From Sinorhizobium psoraleae (GTDB taxonomy: Bacteria; Pseudomonadota; Alphaproteobacteria; Rhizobiales; Rhizobiaceae): a stretch of DNA of 64,000 nt. Made by a program: the position numbers and the translations under genes. Below are positions 45,780 through 53,647 of this stretch, one piece after another (the first letter of the stretch is position 1; every line of letters starts with the position of its first letter). The DNA lies in NCBI RefSeq assembly GCF_013283645.1, contig NZ_JABEKV010000001.1, positions 1,480,577-1,544,576 on the forward strand, written 5' to 3'. Under the pieces are notes generated by a model. The model made no database searches. It was given only the letters and a program-made list of their open reading frames with translations, and was not told the DNA's origin.

Positions 45780-46661
45780 ATGAAATCGCTTGAGCTTGGG
45801 CTTCATCGCCGCGCAGTCGTCTGGATCGTGAACTGTACCCTCGGTGGCACCGTCGGCTGCACGGTGATCGCCATGCTCATCACCTATTATTGCACTGCCC
45901 GCTTTGGTGCGGAGGTGATGGCCACGACGCTCAGGCTTGCGTTCTACATTCCCTTGCTTCTGGCCATACCGCTCTTTGCCTTCATCGGCGTCAAGATGCA
46001 GCAACTGGCGCTGGCCAACCGGCTCCTCGTGCAGGCAAGCCGCTATGACGGCTTGACGGGTTGCCTCAACCGCAGCGCCTTCACTGCTGATGTCATCGAT
46101 TTTTTCGCGAAGCAGGATCTCACGCCGTTTCCGCCGACATCGGCGCTCCTGATCCTCGATGCCGACCATTTCAAGAAGATCAATGATTGCCATGGCCACC
46201 TTGCCGGCGATGCGGCGCTCGTCGCAATTGCTGCGGTACTGCGCGGTGCCATCGGCGAGGACGGCGTGGTCGGGCGGCTCGGCGGCGAGGAATTCGGGGT
46301 TTTCGTGCGCTCGACCGATGCGGGCGTGGTCGGCGGATTGGCGGAGCGCATCCGCCTTGGTGTCGCAGAGGATGGGCTGCCGGAAGGCGGCTGCGCAGAT
46401 GCGGTCACCGTCAGCATCGGCATTGCCCTCTTCACCTATCCGGCCGTCTACGAGGACATTTTCAAGATTGCCGACGATCAGCTTTATCTCGCCAAGGGCG
46501 CCGGGCGGAACTGTATCTGCATGATGGAGCACTCGCACATGCCAGGCGACATACGCGCCATGGCCGAGCAATTGCGCAGCGGTTTTGCGGAGTTCGACGC
46601 CCGGCCGCGCGCGGACCGCACAGGAGAGGACGGTCAGCCGTGGCAGCTGGCAGGGCGCTGA
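45780..46661 (+). CDS. Diguanylate cyclase (GGDEF), membrane-anchored
   Basis: This 293-residue protein has two hydrophobic helices (about 15-38 and 50-72) and a GGDEF domain (about 90-250). The active site is GRLGGEEFGVFV and the metal/GTP motif LILDADHFKKINDCHGHLAGDAAL is intact, so it should make c-di-GMP. The RxxD inhibition site is missing (the loop is GEDGVVGRL). It differs from the larger cyclase at 20097 in its sensor region. No downstream partner is visible; a RIME element follows. Confidence 0.92.
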   Translation: MKSLELGLHRRAVVWIVNCTLGGTVGCTVIAMLITYYCTARFGAEVMATTLRLAFYIPLLLAIPLFAFIGVKMQQLALANRLLVQASRYDGLTGCLNRSAFTADVIDFFAKQDLTPFPPTSALLILDADHFKKINDCHGHLAGDAALVAIAAVLRGAIGEDGVVGRLGGEEFGVFVRSTDAGVVGGLAERIRLGVAEDGLPEGGCADAVTVSIGIALFTYPAVYEDIFKIADDQLYLAKGAGRNCICMMEHSHMPGDIRAMAEQLRSGFAEFDARPRADRTGEDGQPWQLAGR

Positions 46662-46705
46662 TCCATATGCAGCTCACTACAGCGTCGTTAGGGGGCTTCG
46701 GTTGC

Positions 46706-46812
46706 CTTACAGCGCCGTGCATCTTCTAAGACGCACAATGGTCGCTGTAACGCTTTGAATTGCTGCATGATCTATCCTCAAATCGATTCCGATTTAAGGA
46801 ATCATGCAGTAG
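46706..46812 (+). repeat. RIME1-like element, copy h
   Basis: It has cagcgccgtgcatcttctaagacgcac, aatggtcgctgtaacgctttgaattgctg, and the palindrome cctcaaatcgattccgatttaagg with atcatgcag. It is one of the best-preserved copies. Its right end contains the stop codon of the RHH gene. Confidence 0.85.
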
Positions 46813-47023
46813 CGTGCGATTTTACCCAGGCGAGGACGTAGACGCGGAGCGCCGAGGAGAGATTGCCGTCAGGGTCGCGCCCATCGTCGACTTCGGCGAT
46901 CAGCCGGGCAAGCGGCATGCCACGGCTCTGGGCGATCGATTTCAATTCCTGCCAGAACGGTTCTTCGAGGGTAATGCTCGTTCTATGTCCGTGCAGGGTG
47001 GCGGAATGCTTGACGATCGTCAT
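46802..47023 (-). CDS. Ribbon-helix-helix domain protein
   Basis: This 73-residue protein is of the RHH_4 type: HGHRTSITLEEPFWQELKSIAQSRGMPLARLIAEVDDGR contains the beta strand and two helices of a ribbon-helix-helix fold. Such small proteins are probably DNA-binding regulators but often lack a known target. It is the last gene of the sspB-DUF4169-RHH group on the minus strand. Its stop codon and last few codons (HATA) are supplied by a RIME element. Confidence 0.85.
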   Translation of the reverse strand: MTIVKHSATLHGHRTSITLEEPFWQELKSIAQSRGMPLARLIAEVDDGRDPDGNLSSALRVYVLAWVKSHATA

Positions 47024-47157
47024 CGCTCATAAACCGATTCAAGGCGTTGGCACTCCGATTCCGGAATTCGGCTCAAGTCTTTGCGCCCGAATCGTTTTTC
47101 AGGGTTGCCGATGACACGGCTGATGCCGCGACCGTCTGTTTAGACGCATGGTGCCGG

Positions 47158-47385
47158 TCAAGTCTTTTCCGTGTCGGGGACGCCGTCCGCCGAACGCGCG
47201 ATGGCCGGCGTTTCCAGCCGGCCCTGGTCGAGCTTCTTCGACGCCTTTTCGTTCAGGGCGCGGGTGTGCGACTTTTCCGTCTTGGTACGGCCGAAGGCGA
47301 CACGGTTCTGCTCGGCCTGCTTTTCCTTCTCGGAGCGGGCCTGCTTCTTGCGGAACTGGCGCAGGTTGACGATCTCGCCGGCCAT
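47158..47385 (-). CDS. DUF4169 family protein
   Basis: This 75-residue highly charged protein starts MAGEIVNLRQFRKKQARSEK and continues with NRVAFGRTKTEKSHTRALNEKA, the usual DUF4169 pattern. It is coded 18 bp after sspB on the same strand, in an arrangement common in Rhizobiales, so the two are probably co-transcribed. No function is established. Confidence 0.85.
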   Translation of the reverse strand: MAGEIVNLRQFRKKQARSEKEKQAEQNRVAFGRTKTEKSHTRALNEKASKKLDQGRLETPAIARSADGVPDTEKT

Positions 47386-47403
47386 GGGCCGCCTCCGTAT
47401 CGG

Positions 47404-47916
47404 TCAGTTCTTTTTGCGGAAGGAGTCGAGCGAGACGACCGAGGCACCGCTGTTTTTCGGTTCAGCCGGCTTTTCAGTGCTCTTCTCGGCGGGTTCGTCG
47501 TCACCTTCGCTGACCGGGTAGGCGGTGATCTCGGCCGTTTCCTCTTCTTCCTCGGCGGCGGCGACGTCGAACTCCAGTTCGAAATTGACCGACGGGTCGT
47601 AGAAGCCGCGGACGGCGTTGAAGGGGATGACAAGTTTCTCCGGCGTGTCGGAGAAGGAGAGGCCGATCTCGAAGCCGGCCTCGCTGACCTTCAGGTCCCA
47701 GAACTGATGCTGAACGACGATCGTCATCTGTTCAGGATATTTCGCCTTCAGATGCTGCGAGATGCGTACGCCGGGAGCGCCGGTCAGAAAGGTGATGAAG
47801 AAATGGTGGTCGCCGGGCAGATGACCCGTGGCTGCGACTTCGGCCAGCACCTTGCGAATGACACCGCGAAGCGCGTCCTGCGCCAGAATGTCGTAGCGTA
47901 TGTGGTCCTGGCCCAT
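47404..47916 (-). CDS. sspB: SspB-family ClpXP adaptor
   Basis: SspB binds the C-terminal ssrA tag and hands tagged proteins to ClpXP. The 170-residue protein has the family core IRYDILAQDALRGVIRKVLAEVA, HFFITFLTGAPGVRIS and DTPEKLVIPFNAVRGFYDPSVNF, followed by a long acidic linker (about 118-155) and a short C-terminal VVSLDSFRKKN that probably docks on ClpX, the layout of alphaproteobacterial SspB. I chose the start at 47916. The ssrA gene itself lies about 175 bp upstream on the same strand. Confidence 0.9.
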   Translation of the reverse strand: MGQDHIRYDILAQDALRGVIRKVLAEVAATGHLPGDHHFFITFLTGAPGVRISQHLKAKYPEQMTIVVQHQFWDLKVSEAGFEIGLSFSDTPEKLVIPFNAVRGFYDPSVNFELEFDVAAAEEEEETAEITAYPVSEGDDEPAEKSTEKPAEPKNSGASVVSLDSFRKKN

Positions 47917-48088
47917 ATGATCCCCGTCTTCTCTTAGACTCAACTGCTGCAATGTCACACCACAGCGACTCTTGCGCACCGAAGCGGTATGCAGCGCTGT
48001 ACGGACACTCCTTTGCCCCGTCCGCTTATGACGAGTCAATTATCAAGCATCTATAGACCATTTCGCGACAGGGGAGAAGGTGAAGGCT

Positions 48089-48403
48089 TCTGTTGCCAGG
48101 TGCCTTCGGACCCCGCCTTACGGTGCTACCCGGAAGGACTTGATTTGAAGTGCCGCACCGCCGTTAGGCAGCGAGACGTGCTTCAGCATAGTTGTCGTTT
48201 GCAACTATAAGTTTAGCCCGATAACGGTGGTACAATGCCGAGCAAAAAGTCGATCTTTACGCCCTTGTCGATCCTATTTCGCCCCCATCAAAAGCCGGTC
48301 CGAAATTCCAGGCCGGTTTTTGGTGGAGGCGCCGGGTACCGCCCCCGGGTCCAATGGGTTTATTGCATCGCCCGTTTATTGCCATAGCCGCCCGAAGACG
48401 GCA
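48089..48403 (-). ncRNA. ssrA: Two-piece (circularly permuted) tmRNA, ssrA
   Basis: tmRNA rescues stalled ribosomes and tags the broken protein. The minus strand holds both pieces in the permuted order of alphaproteobacteria. The acceptor piece comes first (about 48321-48400), with a T-arm (ccggg / cccgg stem) and a coded 3' CCA at 48321-48323 after ggcgcctcca. A spacer with a hairpin follows, then the coding piece, whose 5' end gggggcgaaatagg near 48286 pairs with the acceptor end. The tag frame at 48164-48202 reads ANDNYAEARLAA and stop. The outer ends are approximate. sspB, the adaptor for these tags, lies next to it. No protein is coded in this stretch. Confidence 0.93.
48164..48202 (-). 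other. tmRNA tag reading frame
   Basis: The tag codes ANDNYAEARLAA and then TAA. It resembles the S. meliloti and Caulobacter tags (AANDN...AA), which end in the AA that ClpX recognises. Confidence 0.93.
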
Positions 48404-48409
48404 CACGTC

Positions 48410-48438
48410 ATATAGGTCTTTCCGCAGTCCAAGAAAAG
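48410..48438 (-). promoter_or_regulatory. ssrA promoter candidate
   Basis: On the minus strand CTATAT (48410-48415) matches the rhizobial -10, and CTTTTC 17 bp upstream is a partial -35 (consensus CTTGAC). It would start transcription near 48403, just before the acceptor piece. Confidence 0.45.
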
Positions 48439-48590
48439 GGCCGCGAGGGAGAATATGACAGATATATTATCCCGGATGCGGCCCTTACCGAAACGCCTTG
48501 ACATACCCGATCAGCGTGAAAAACTCCCGCTGCTGCACGCGGTTCGCGAAAAGGGCAGCAGCTTGAGAGCAAGTGCAAACTGGAGGCATC

Positions 48591-48899
48591 ATGACTGATT
48601 ATCTCGCAGACGTGCAGAAATACGACAGCGGCGCCGACGAAGCTGTTGTCAACAAGATCGTGCGCCATCTCGGCATCGCCCTTCGCAACAAGGATTCGTC
48701 TCTCGTTTCGGCCTCGGACCCCAAGGAGCTCGAGCGCGTCAAGGAGAAGTGGTGTGAAAAGAAGCTCGGCGTCGGCGGTGCGGACGCGGACGCGGCAATC
48801 GCTGCCACAGCCAAGGCGATGGCGGACGACCGCACCAAGTCACGCGTGACGTTCTACTACCTGGTGGCCAAGAACCTCGGCAAGCTCCAGGTCCTCTGA
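48591..48899 (+). CDS. DUF2853 family protein
   Basis: This 102-residue protein starts MTDYLADVQKYDSGADEAVVNKIVRHLGIALRNKDSSLVSASDPKELERVK, the DUF2853 pattern, and is predicted to be helical. A tggagg ribosome-binding site lies 5 bases upstream of the ATG at 48591; the longer frame has no such site. It is divergent from ssrA. No function is known. Confidence 0.88.
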   Translation: MTDYLADVQKYDSGADEAVVNKIVRHLGIALRNKDSSLVSASDPKELERVKEKWCEKKLGVGGADADAAIAATAKAMADDRTKSRVTFYYLVAKNLGKLQVL

Positions 48900-49084
48900 T
48901 CCGCAGGGATTCTCCCGGTTTCGGCTATACACCGCGTGTCCCCTCGGACGGGCAAAGGCGGTAGCGTTTGAGTTGCGGAGTTTTTTCGTGATCCCGGCCG
49001 AACGATCCGGGATCGCCAACGCAATTGATTTTGCCAATCCGGAGACCAAGTGGAAGGCGGCGGGAGCCGCCTTACCGTTTCGTG

Positions 49085-49537
49085 TTACGCCTGCTCCTTG
49101 GCGGGGACATTGTCGGGCCAGAGAGCACGGATCTCCTTCGGCAGCGTGTCGCGCACCTTTACCGACTGACCGAGATCTATGTGCCGCGCGAGAACCTGGA
49201 ATACCGATTTCGTGGCTTCGACGGGATTGACGGGACGGCCAGGTTTCATCCCATCCGTGATACATTGAAGAAATTCGTCGAGCGATCGCGTCGCCTTGTC
49301 GGGCCGATGGTTGGGTCGGTATTGATCGTAGTAGGCGCCCCGCACGAGCAGCGGCAACTCCGCGCCCAGATGGGCGGCCATCTCCGGAGGGAGCCTGTCG
49401 CGCAGCGCCCTCAACACGACGTTCAATATATGCCAGGCGACTTTCCGGTCCGGACCATGATGCTCCATGATCTCGCCGAGCCAGATATTGGTGGTTTGCA
49501 GGGTCTTGTCGAAGACATCGAGGCCTGTCGCACTCAT
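49085..49537 (-). CDS. DUF2267 family protein
   Basis: This 150-residue helical protein has the DUF2267 opening DVFDKTLQTTNIWLGEIMEHHGPDRKVAWHILNVVLRALRDRLPPEMAAHLGAELP, which in other bacteria is often linked to stress or persistence. The conserved LRALRDRLPPEMAAHLGAELPLLVRGAYYDQYRP is present. It is on the minus strand, divergent from the RpoE2-type promoter and the three small genes. Function unknown. Confidence 0.88.
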   Translation of the reverse strand: MSATGLDVFDKTLQTTNIWLGEIMEHHGPDRKVAWHILNVVLRALRDRLPPEMAAHLGAELPLLVRGAYYDQYRPNHRPDKATRSLDEFLQCITDGMKPGRPVNPVEATKSVFQVLARHIDLGQSVKVRDTLPKEIRALWPDNVPAKEQA

Positions 49538-49672
49538 GGGTCACACCTCTCTCGCGGTCGATCGTTGATATCTCAAAAGTTCTAACCCCAGGCGGCCGAG
49601 TTTGTTTCGTCGCTTGGCCGAGAAAATCCCGCCAGCGCGCTCGAAAACGGCCCCGGGCTTGCCGCTAATCTC

Positions 49673-49697
49673 GGAACCTTCGCGGGGCCGCCGGGTT
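49673..49697 (+). promoter_or_regulatory. RpoE2 (EcfG)-type promoter upstream of three tiny genes
   Basis: GGAAC is followed by 16 bases and GGTT, about 95 bp upstream of the gene at 49791. It fits the spacing of RpoE2 promoters though the -10 start deviates by one base from CGTT. Confidence 0.5.
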
Positions 49698-49790
49698 AAG
49701 CCAGTAGATGTGGCCCGGCCGAAACGCCTACGCGGGTCGGGTTGAACATGACCAGCAGAACACGAAAGGGCAGATACGGAAGGAAGTCCG

Positions 49791-49997
49791 ATGACATCTT
49801 CCAAGCATCCGAAGACACGCCGCCCCAGCGACAAGGATCTGAAGCAGGATCCCGGGATCGGCCGGAGCAAGGGCATCCAGGGACCATCCGACTATGAGAT
49901 GCTGAAGCGCGGCAACACCATCGAAGGCGATGTCGAGAACGATACGACCACGCAGGGCGGTGCGAACCCGCGCCAGCGCGGCCGGACGAATAAATAG
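49791..49997 (+). CDS. Small hydrophilic protein, probable stress-induced
   Basis: This 68-residue protein is highly charged and rich in Gly, Lys, Arg and Asp (KHPKTRRPSDKDLKQDPGIG, GGANPRQRGRTNK). No hydrophobic core is visible, so it is probably disordered. An aaggaag ribosome-binding site precedes the start. An RpoE2-type promoter lies upstream and two similarly hydrophilic genes follow, so the three may be one stress operon. I do not recognise a family. Confidence 0.75.
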   Translation: MTSSKHPKTRRPSDKDLKQDPGIGRSKGIQGPSDYEMLKRGNTIEGDVENDTTTQGGANPRQRGRTNK

Positions 49998-50008
49998 GAG
50001 GAAAGGCA

Positions 50009-50251
50009 ATGGTCGGCAAGAAGACGCACGAACAGCAACAGCGCGTGCTTCAGGGCCGCGAGGATACGTCGAACGCCGGCAAGGATTTCGACGCCGCGGA
50101 GAAGCTCCAGCGCTCCGCCGCCTTGCGAAAGGCTCATCGCAAGGGCGGGCAACTGGATACCGAGCACGCCGATGCACGCGAGCCGGACGAACGCAGCATG
50201 ACGCGCGGAAAGAACCAGGAAAGCAGGCATCACAAGGGTGCAGAGAACTGA
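50009..50251 (+). CDS. Small hydrophilic protein
   Basis: This 80-residue, basic, Gln/His/Lys-rich protein begins MVGKKTHEQQQRVLQGREDT and ends SRHHKGAEN. It is probably disordered and may bind nucleic acid, though nothing is established. It starts 12 bp after the preceding gene with aggaggaaag upstream, so the two are co-transcribed. A short hairpin follows its stop. Confidence 0.75.
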   Translation: MVGKKTHEQQQRVLQGREDTSNAGKDFDAAEKLQRSAALRKAHRKGGQLDTEHADAREPDERSMTRGKNQESRHHKGAEN

Positions 50252-50252
50252 G

Positions 50253-50270
50253 GCTAAGACTTCTCTTAGC
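50253..50270 (+). terminator. Short hairpin between two tiny genes
   Basis: The stem gctaaga / tcttagc has a cttc loop directly after the stop of the 80-residue gene and no T-run. It may attenuate or stabilise the transcript rather than end it. Confidence 0.35.
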
Positions 50271-50300
50271 GCCATCCGAGATAGTGAAAGGAGACGGATC

Positions 50301-50519
50301 ATGGCTCACGCCAGTCGCAAGCATGTGGGAAAGCCGGACAAAGGCAAAGGTTCAGGCAGCGGCGCACAGACCGAAGTGAAAAGGGGCGTTCTTGGTGAGA
50401 ACGACGTTCTTTCCAACCGAGACAAGGCGCAGCATTCCGATGCGCGTGGCCTCGATGAAAAGGCAGTGAGAAACGAGCAATACCAGGATCACGCCGGCAA
50501 CCGGCGCCCTGCGAAATGA
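50301..50519 (+). CDS. Small hydrophilic protein
   Basis: This 72-residue protein begins MAHASRKHVGKPDKGKGSGS and ends QDHAGNRRPAK, with the same Gly/Lys/Arg/Asp-rich character as its two upstream neighbours. I chose the ATG at 50301 because aaaggag lies upstream; a longer frame reads through the hairpin. It is 49 bp after the preceding gene. Related small proteins are common in rhizobia but unnamed. Confidence 0.75.
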   Translation: MAHASRKHVGKPDKGKGSGSGAQTEVKRGVLGENDVLSNRDKAQHSDARGLDEKAVRNEQYQDHAGNRRPAK

Positions 50520-50558
50520 TCGGACGGGCGGCGGGCGCTGCTCCGAAACACATAAACC

Positions 50559-50975
50559 TCAGCGCCGCCACGGCGGCACGAAGCGCCTGTCGTCATAGGA
50601 ACTGAGATATCCCGTGTGTGCGGGTGAAGCCAAAAATCTGGCTTTGAGATAGGCGAATGCGTCGCAAGTTGCGCCGGATCTCGCTGGCACGACACTGATC
50701 AGCTTTCGAAAATTCCCCGGCCGCCCTACCGCCTCCAGCCGATCAAGTCGATGGAGGGTGGCCGGATCGACTTGATAAAGCTCACCCCTGACGTGATGAC
50801 CTTGGCCCGGCTCATCCAGCATCATCGGAGCGAGCCACGGCCCCGCAATGAGCATCGGATATTTCCTGGTTGTCCGATAAAAACCAATAAAGCGCGCCCG
50901 AGCGAGGCCTCGCCGATGCAGCGGAAAGCCTCTCTTCAAGGTGCCAAAAACAAAAACGAGTGCGGTTTCGGGCAT
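50559..50975 (-). CDS. Gamma-glutamylcyclotransferase (AIG2-like) family protein
   Basis: This 138-residue protein has the GGCT/AIG2 fold. ALVFVFGTLKRGFPLHRRGL is the substrate-loop motif (usually YGTLKRG), and GELYQVDPATLHRLDRLEAVG carries the catalytic Glu region. Such enzymes act on gamma-glutamyl dipeptides or similar amines; which one is unclear. I chose the start at 50975 because the protein then opens as the family does; a start at 51101 would add 42 unrelated residues. Confidence 0.82.
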   Translation of the reverse strand: MPETALVFVFGTLKRGFPLHRRGLARARFIGFYRTTRKYPMLIAGPWLAPMMLDEPGQGHHVRGELYQVDPATLHRLDRLEAVGRPGNFRKLISVVPARSGATCDAFAYLKARFLASPAHTGYLSSYDDRRFVPPWRR

Positions 50976-51187
50976 GATCCGGGTGGACCCGCGCAAGCGT
51001 TCTTGTTCAAGAACGCGGGGAACCTCTGCTGCGTTCCCTTGACAGCCGTCGCCAGCATGGGCGGAGGCCATGCATAGCGCTGCTCGAAGTTCGGACATCA
51101 AATTGCGGGAAAACGCACCGTAGCCATTGGTTCGCCGGAGGGTTCGTCCTATTTTGAGCGAAGCGAACGAATCGTCGGCGAAGAAGC

Positions 51188-51982
51188 ATGCGGCAATATC
51201 TCGATCTCCTCGAACATGTGATGACAGTGGGAACCGACCGGGGCGACCGGACGGGCACGGGCACGCGATCGGTTTTCGGTTACCAGATGCGCTTCGACCT
51301 GTCGGAAGGCTTCCCGGTACTGACCACCAAGAAGCTGCACCTGCGTTCGATCATTCACGAGCTCCTGTGGTTCCTGAAGGGCGAAACGAATATCGCCTAT
51401 CTTAAGGAAAACGGCGTCAGCATCTGGGACGAGTGGGCGGACGAGAAGGGCGAACTCGGGCCGGTCTATGGTTACCAGTGGCGCTCCTGGCCGGCACCCG
51501 ACGGTGGGCACATCGACCAGATCGCGACCCTCATCGAGGGCCTGAAGACCAATCCGAATTCCCGACGCCACATCGTTTCGGCCTGGAATCCGGCGCTGGT
51601 CGACGAGATGGCGCTGCCGCCTTGCCACTGCCTGTTTCAATTCTACGTGGCGGACGGCAAGCTCTCCTGCCAGCTCTACCAGCGGTCGGCCGATATCTTT
51701 CTTGGCGTTCCCTTCAACATCGCCTCCTACGCGCTGCTGACGCTGATGGTGGCGCAGGTGACGGGGCTGAAGCCCGGCGATTTCGTTCACACGCTCGGCG
51801 ACGCCCACATCTATCACAACCACTTCGAACAGGCGCGCTTGCAACTGACGCGAACGCCGAAGCGGCTCCCGGAAATGCGCATCAATCCGGCAGTAAAGGA
51901 TATATTCTCCTTTAAGTTCGAAGACTTTACGCTCGTCGGCTACGAAGCCGATTCACATATCAAGGCGCCGGTCGCCGTCTAG
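51188..51982 (+). CDS. thyA: Thymidylate synthase ThyA
   Basis: ThyA makes dTMP from dUMP using methylene-THF, which becomes DHF. The 264-residue protein is complete: [23 protein letters not shown] opens it, the catalytic Cys lies in [12 protein letters not shown] (near 146), and [19 protein letters not shown] and HIYHNHFEQ bind the substrate. A GST gene and folA follow on the same strand. folA regenerates the THF used here, a functional pair kept in many bacteria. Confidence 0.97.
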   Translation: MRQYLDLLEHVMTVGTDRGDRTGTGTRSVFGYQMRFDLSEGFPVLTTKKLHLRSIIHELLWFLKGETNIAYLKENGVSIWDEWADEKGELGPVYGYQWRSWPAPDGGHIDQIATLIEGLKTNPNSRRHIVSAWNPALVDEMALPPCHCLFQFYVADGKLSCQLYQRSADIFLGVPFNIASYALLTLMVAQVTGLKPGDFVHTLGDAHIYHNHFEQARLQLTRTPKRLPEMRINPAVKDIFSFKFEDFTLVGYEADSHIKAPVAV

Positions 51983-52177
51983 AATGGGACGAGATGAGGC
52001 TGCTTCCGGCGGCGCTTGCGTCGATCGGCGCAGGCGCGTGGCGTCAGGTGAAATTGCCTGAAGCGGCCTCGATGTTCTGGAACTGAAAAACCGGGAGCTT
52101 CCTTCCGCGTTCGTCTGGGCGGTGGGCGGCGTTTCCCAATATGGCCGCCGGCGTTCCGGCGGAACAGGGAGGTTTCG

Positions 52178-52783
52178 ATGCTGACGCTTATCCATGCGCC
52201 GCTCTCGCGCTCGTCGCGCATCATTTGGCTGCTCGAGGAAATCGGCGCCGAATACGAGATCCGCTACGTCAACATCCGTCGATGGGACGGCTCGGGCGGA
52301 CCGGACGAGAACAATCCGCATCCGCACAAGCAGGTGCCGGCGCTTCTGCACAACGGCGCGGTGATCTGGGAGTCGGCCGCCGTCGTGCAATATCTGACCG
52401 ACCTCTATCCGGATTGCAGCCTCGGCCGGCCGCCTGGCCATCCCGATCGCGGGGCCTATCTTTCCTGGCTCGCCTATTATGCCGGCGTCATCGAGCCGAC
52501 GGCGCTTGCCCATATCTCCGGCGTCACCGTCAACAACCCGGCGCTCGCCAGGCTCTACAGCGAAATGTGCGCCCACGTTATCGGCGTCCTGAGCGGCCAG
52601 ACCTATCTGCTCGGCGAGACCATGAGCGCGGCCGATCTGTTGCTGGCGAGCGCGCTGCAATGGATGCGCAAGATCCTGCCGGAAAGCGACGTGATCGACC
52701 GCTACATTCGCGTCGTGACCGACCGGGCGGCTCTGGAGCGTGCGCGCGAGATCGACAGCAAGCCGAGTGGTTTCCATGACTGA
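52178..52783 (+). CDS. Glutathione S-transferase family protein
   Basis: This 201-residue protein has a thioredoxin-like N-terminal domain with HAPLSRSSRIIWLLEEIGAEYEI and the cis-Pro region KQVPALLHNGAVIWESAAVVQYL, then a helical C-terminal domain from about residue 90. The order and lengths fit a bacterial GST. It lies between thyA and folA, overlapping folA by 8 bp, but no role in folate metabolism is known. Confidence 0.92.
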   Translation: MLTLIHAPLSRSSRIIWLLEEIGAEYEIRYVNIRRWDGSGGPDENNPHPHKQVPALLHNGAVIWESAAVVQYLTDLYPDCSLGRPPGHPDRGAYLSWLAYYAGVIEPTALAHISGVTVNNPALARLYSEMCAHVIGVLSGQTYLLGETMSAADLLLASALQWMRKILPESDVIDRYIRVVTDRAALERAREIDSKPSGFHD

Positions 52784-53324
52784 CGCAAAGACCGAAAAGA
52801 GCGCCGACCCGAGAATCGTGATTGTCGTCGCTGTCGCTACCAACGGGGTGATCGGGCGCGAGGGCGACCTGCCATGGCGGCTCTCGACCGATCTCAAGCG
52901 CTTCAAGGCACTGACGATCGGCAAGCCGGTCGTGATGGGGCGGAAGACCTGGGCCTCGCTCGGGCGGCCGCTGCCGGGCCGACCGAACATCGTCATCAGC
53001 CGCAATCGCGACTTCGCGGCGGAAGGGGCCGAGGTCACGTCGTCGCTGGAGGCGGCGCTCGAGCTGGCGCGCCGACACGCGGCGGCGATCGGCGCGGGCG
53101 AGATCTGCATCATCGGCGGCGGAGAGATCTATCGCCAGTCTATCGGCGTCGCGGACGTGCTGCACGTGACGGAAGTGCATGCCGAAGTCGACGGCGACAC
53201 GCGCTTTCCGGCGATCGATCCGGTGACCTTCGAAAAGGTGTTCGAGGAGGACCTGCCGCGCGGCGAGAAGGACAGCCATGCGATGCATTTCGTGACTTGG
53301 CGTCGGCGCGAGGCAGCGGAATGA
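52776..53324 (+). CDS. folA: Dihydrofolate reductase
   Basis: DHFR reduces dihydrofolate to THF. The 182-residue protein has IVIVVAVATNGVIGREGDLPWRL, the GKPVVMGRKTWASLGRPLPGRPNIVISR cofactor region and ICIIGGGEIYRQ. I chose the ATG at 52776, which overlaps the GST stop. Its stop codon lies in the first unit of the 59-bp tandem array, so the last bases of the gene (AAE, stop) belong to the start of the repeat. Confidence 0.95.
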   Translation: MTDAKTEKSADPRIVIVVAVATNGVIGREGDLPWRLSTDLKRFKALTIGKPVVMGRKTWASLGRPLPGRPNIVISRNRDFAAEGAEVTSSLEAALELARRHAAAIGAGEICIIGGGEIYRQSIGVADVLHVTEVHAEVDGDTRFPAIDPVTFEKVFEEDLPRGEKDSHAMHFVTWRRREAAE

Positions 53325-53480
53325 GGAAAAGTGCGAAGCGGTTTTCCGCCCGCGTTCCGCGCAAGACCAAGAGGCCGGAATGAGGAAAAGTGCGAAGCGG
53401 TTTTCCGCCCGCATTCCGCGCATGGCCAAGAAGCCGGAATGAGGAAAAGTGGAAGCGGTTTTCCTCCCCCATCCCGCTCT
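53316..53480. repeat. Tandem array of three 59-bp palindromic units
   Basis: Units at about 53318-53376, 53377-53435 and 53436-53480 (partial) share the core gaggaaaagtgcgaagcggttttccgcccgcattccgc. They match the array at 45397 closely in core and in 59-bp period, although the linker between cores (aagaccaagaggcc) differs. The rest of the gap to hflK (53481-53647) holds no recognisable feature. Confidence 0.92.
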
Positions 53481-53647
53481 CACCCGTTCCGGCGGCGGGT
53501 CTGCCAACTATTTTAACCCATTTACGGTGAACTCGGCCGTATCGCGTTGAAAGCAATGCATGTGATACCTATAACGGGTTCACATCGCGACCGATTGCAT
53601 ATGCCTGCGGCGGTCGGCGAAAGAGTTTTCTTGTAAGAGAGGTTTTG

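Noticed and set aside
47958..48008. Possible further RIME1 copy upstream of sspB
   Set aside because: It has cacagcgactcttgcgcac and gcagcgctgtac but lacks the second palindrome; too degenerate to count.
48230..48420. Possible tRNA gene, because of the coded CCA
   Set aside because: The cloverleaf cannot be completed locally. The CCA end pairs with the 5' end of the piece holding the ANDNYAEARLAA frame, which is the permuted tmRNA.
48321..48590. Possible integration site of a mobile element at the tmRNA 3' end
   Set aside because: tmRNA genes often serve as attachment sites, but I see no integrase and no second copy of the 3' end in the window.
49728..50324. 198-codon minus-strand frame over the tiny hydrophilic genes
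   Set aside because: It is Arg/Ser/Cys-rich without motif, while the three plus-strand genes have good ribosome-binding sites and regular spacing.
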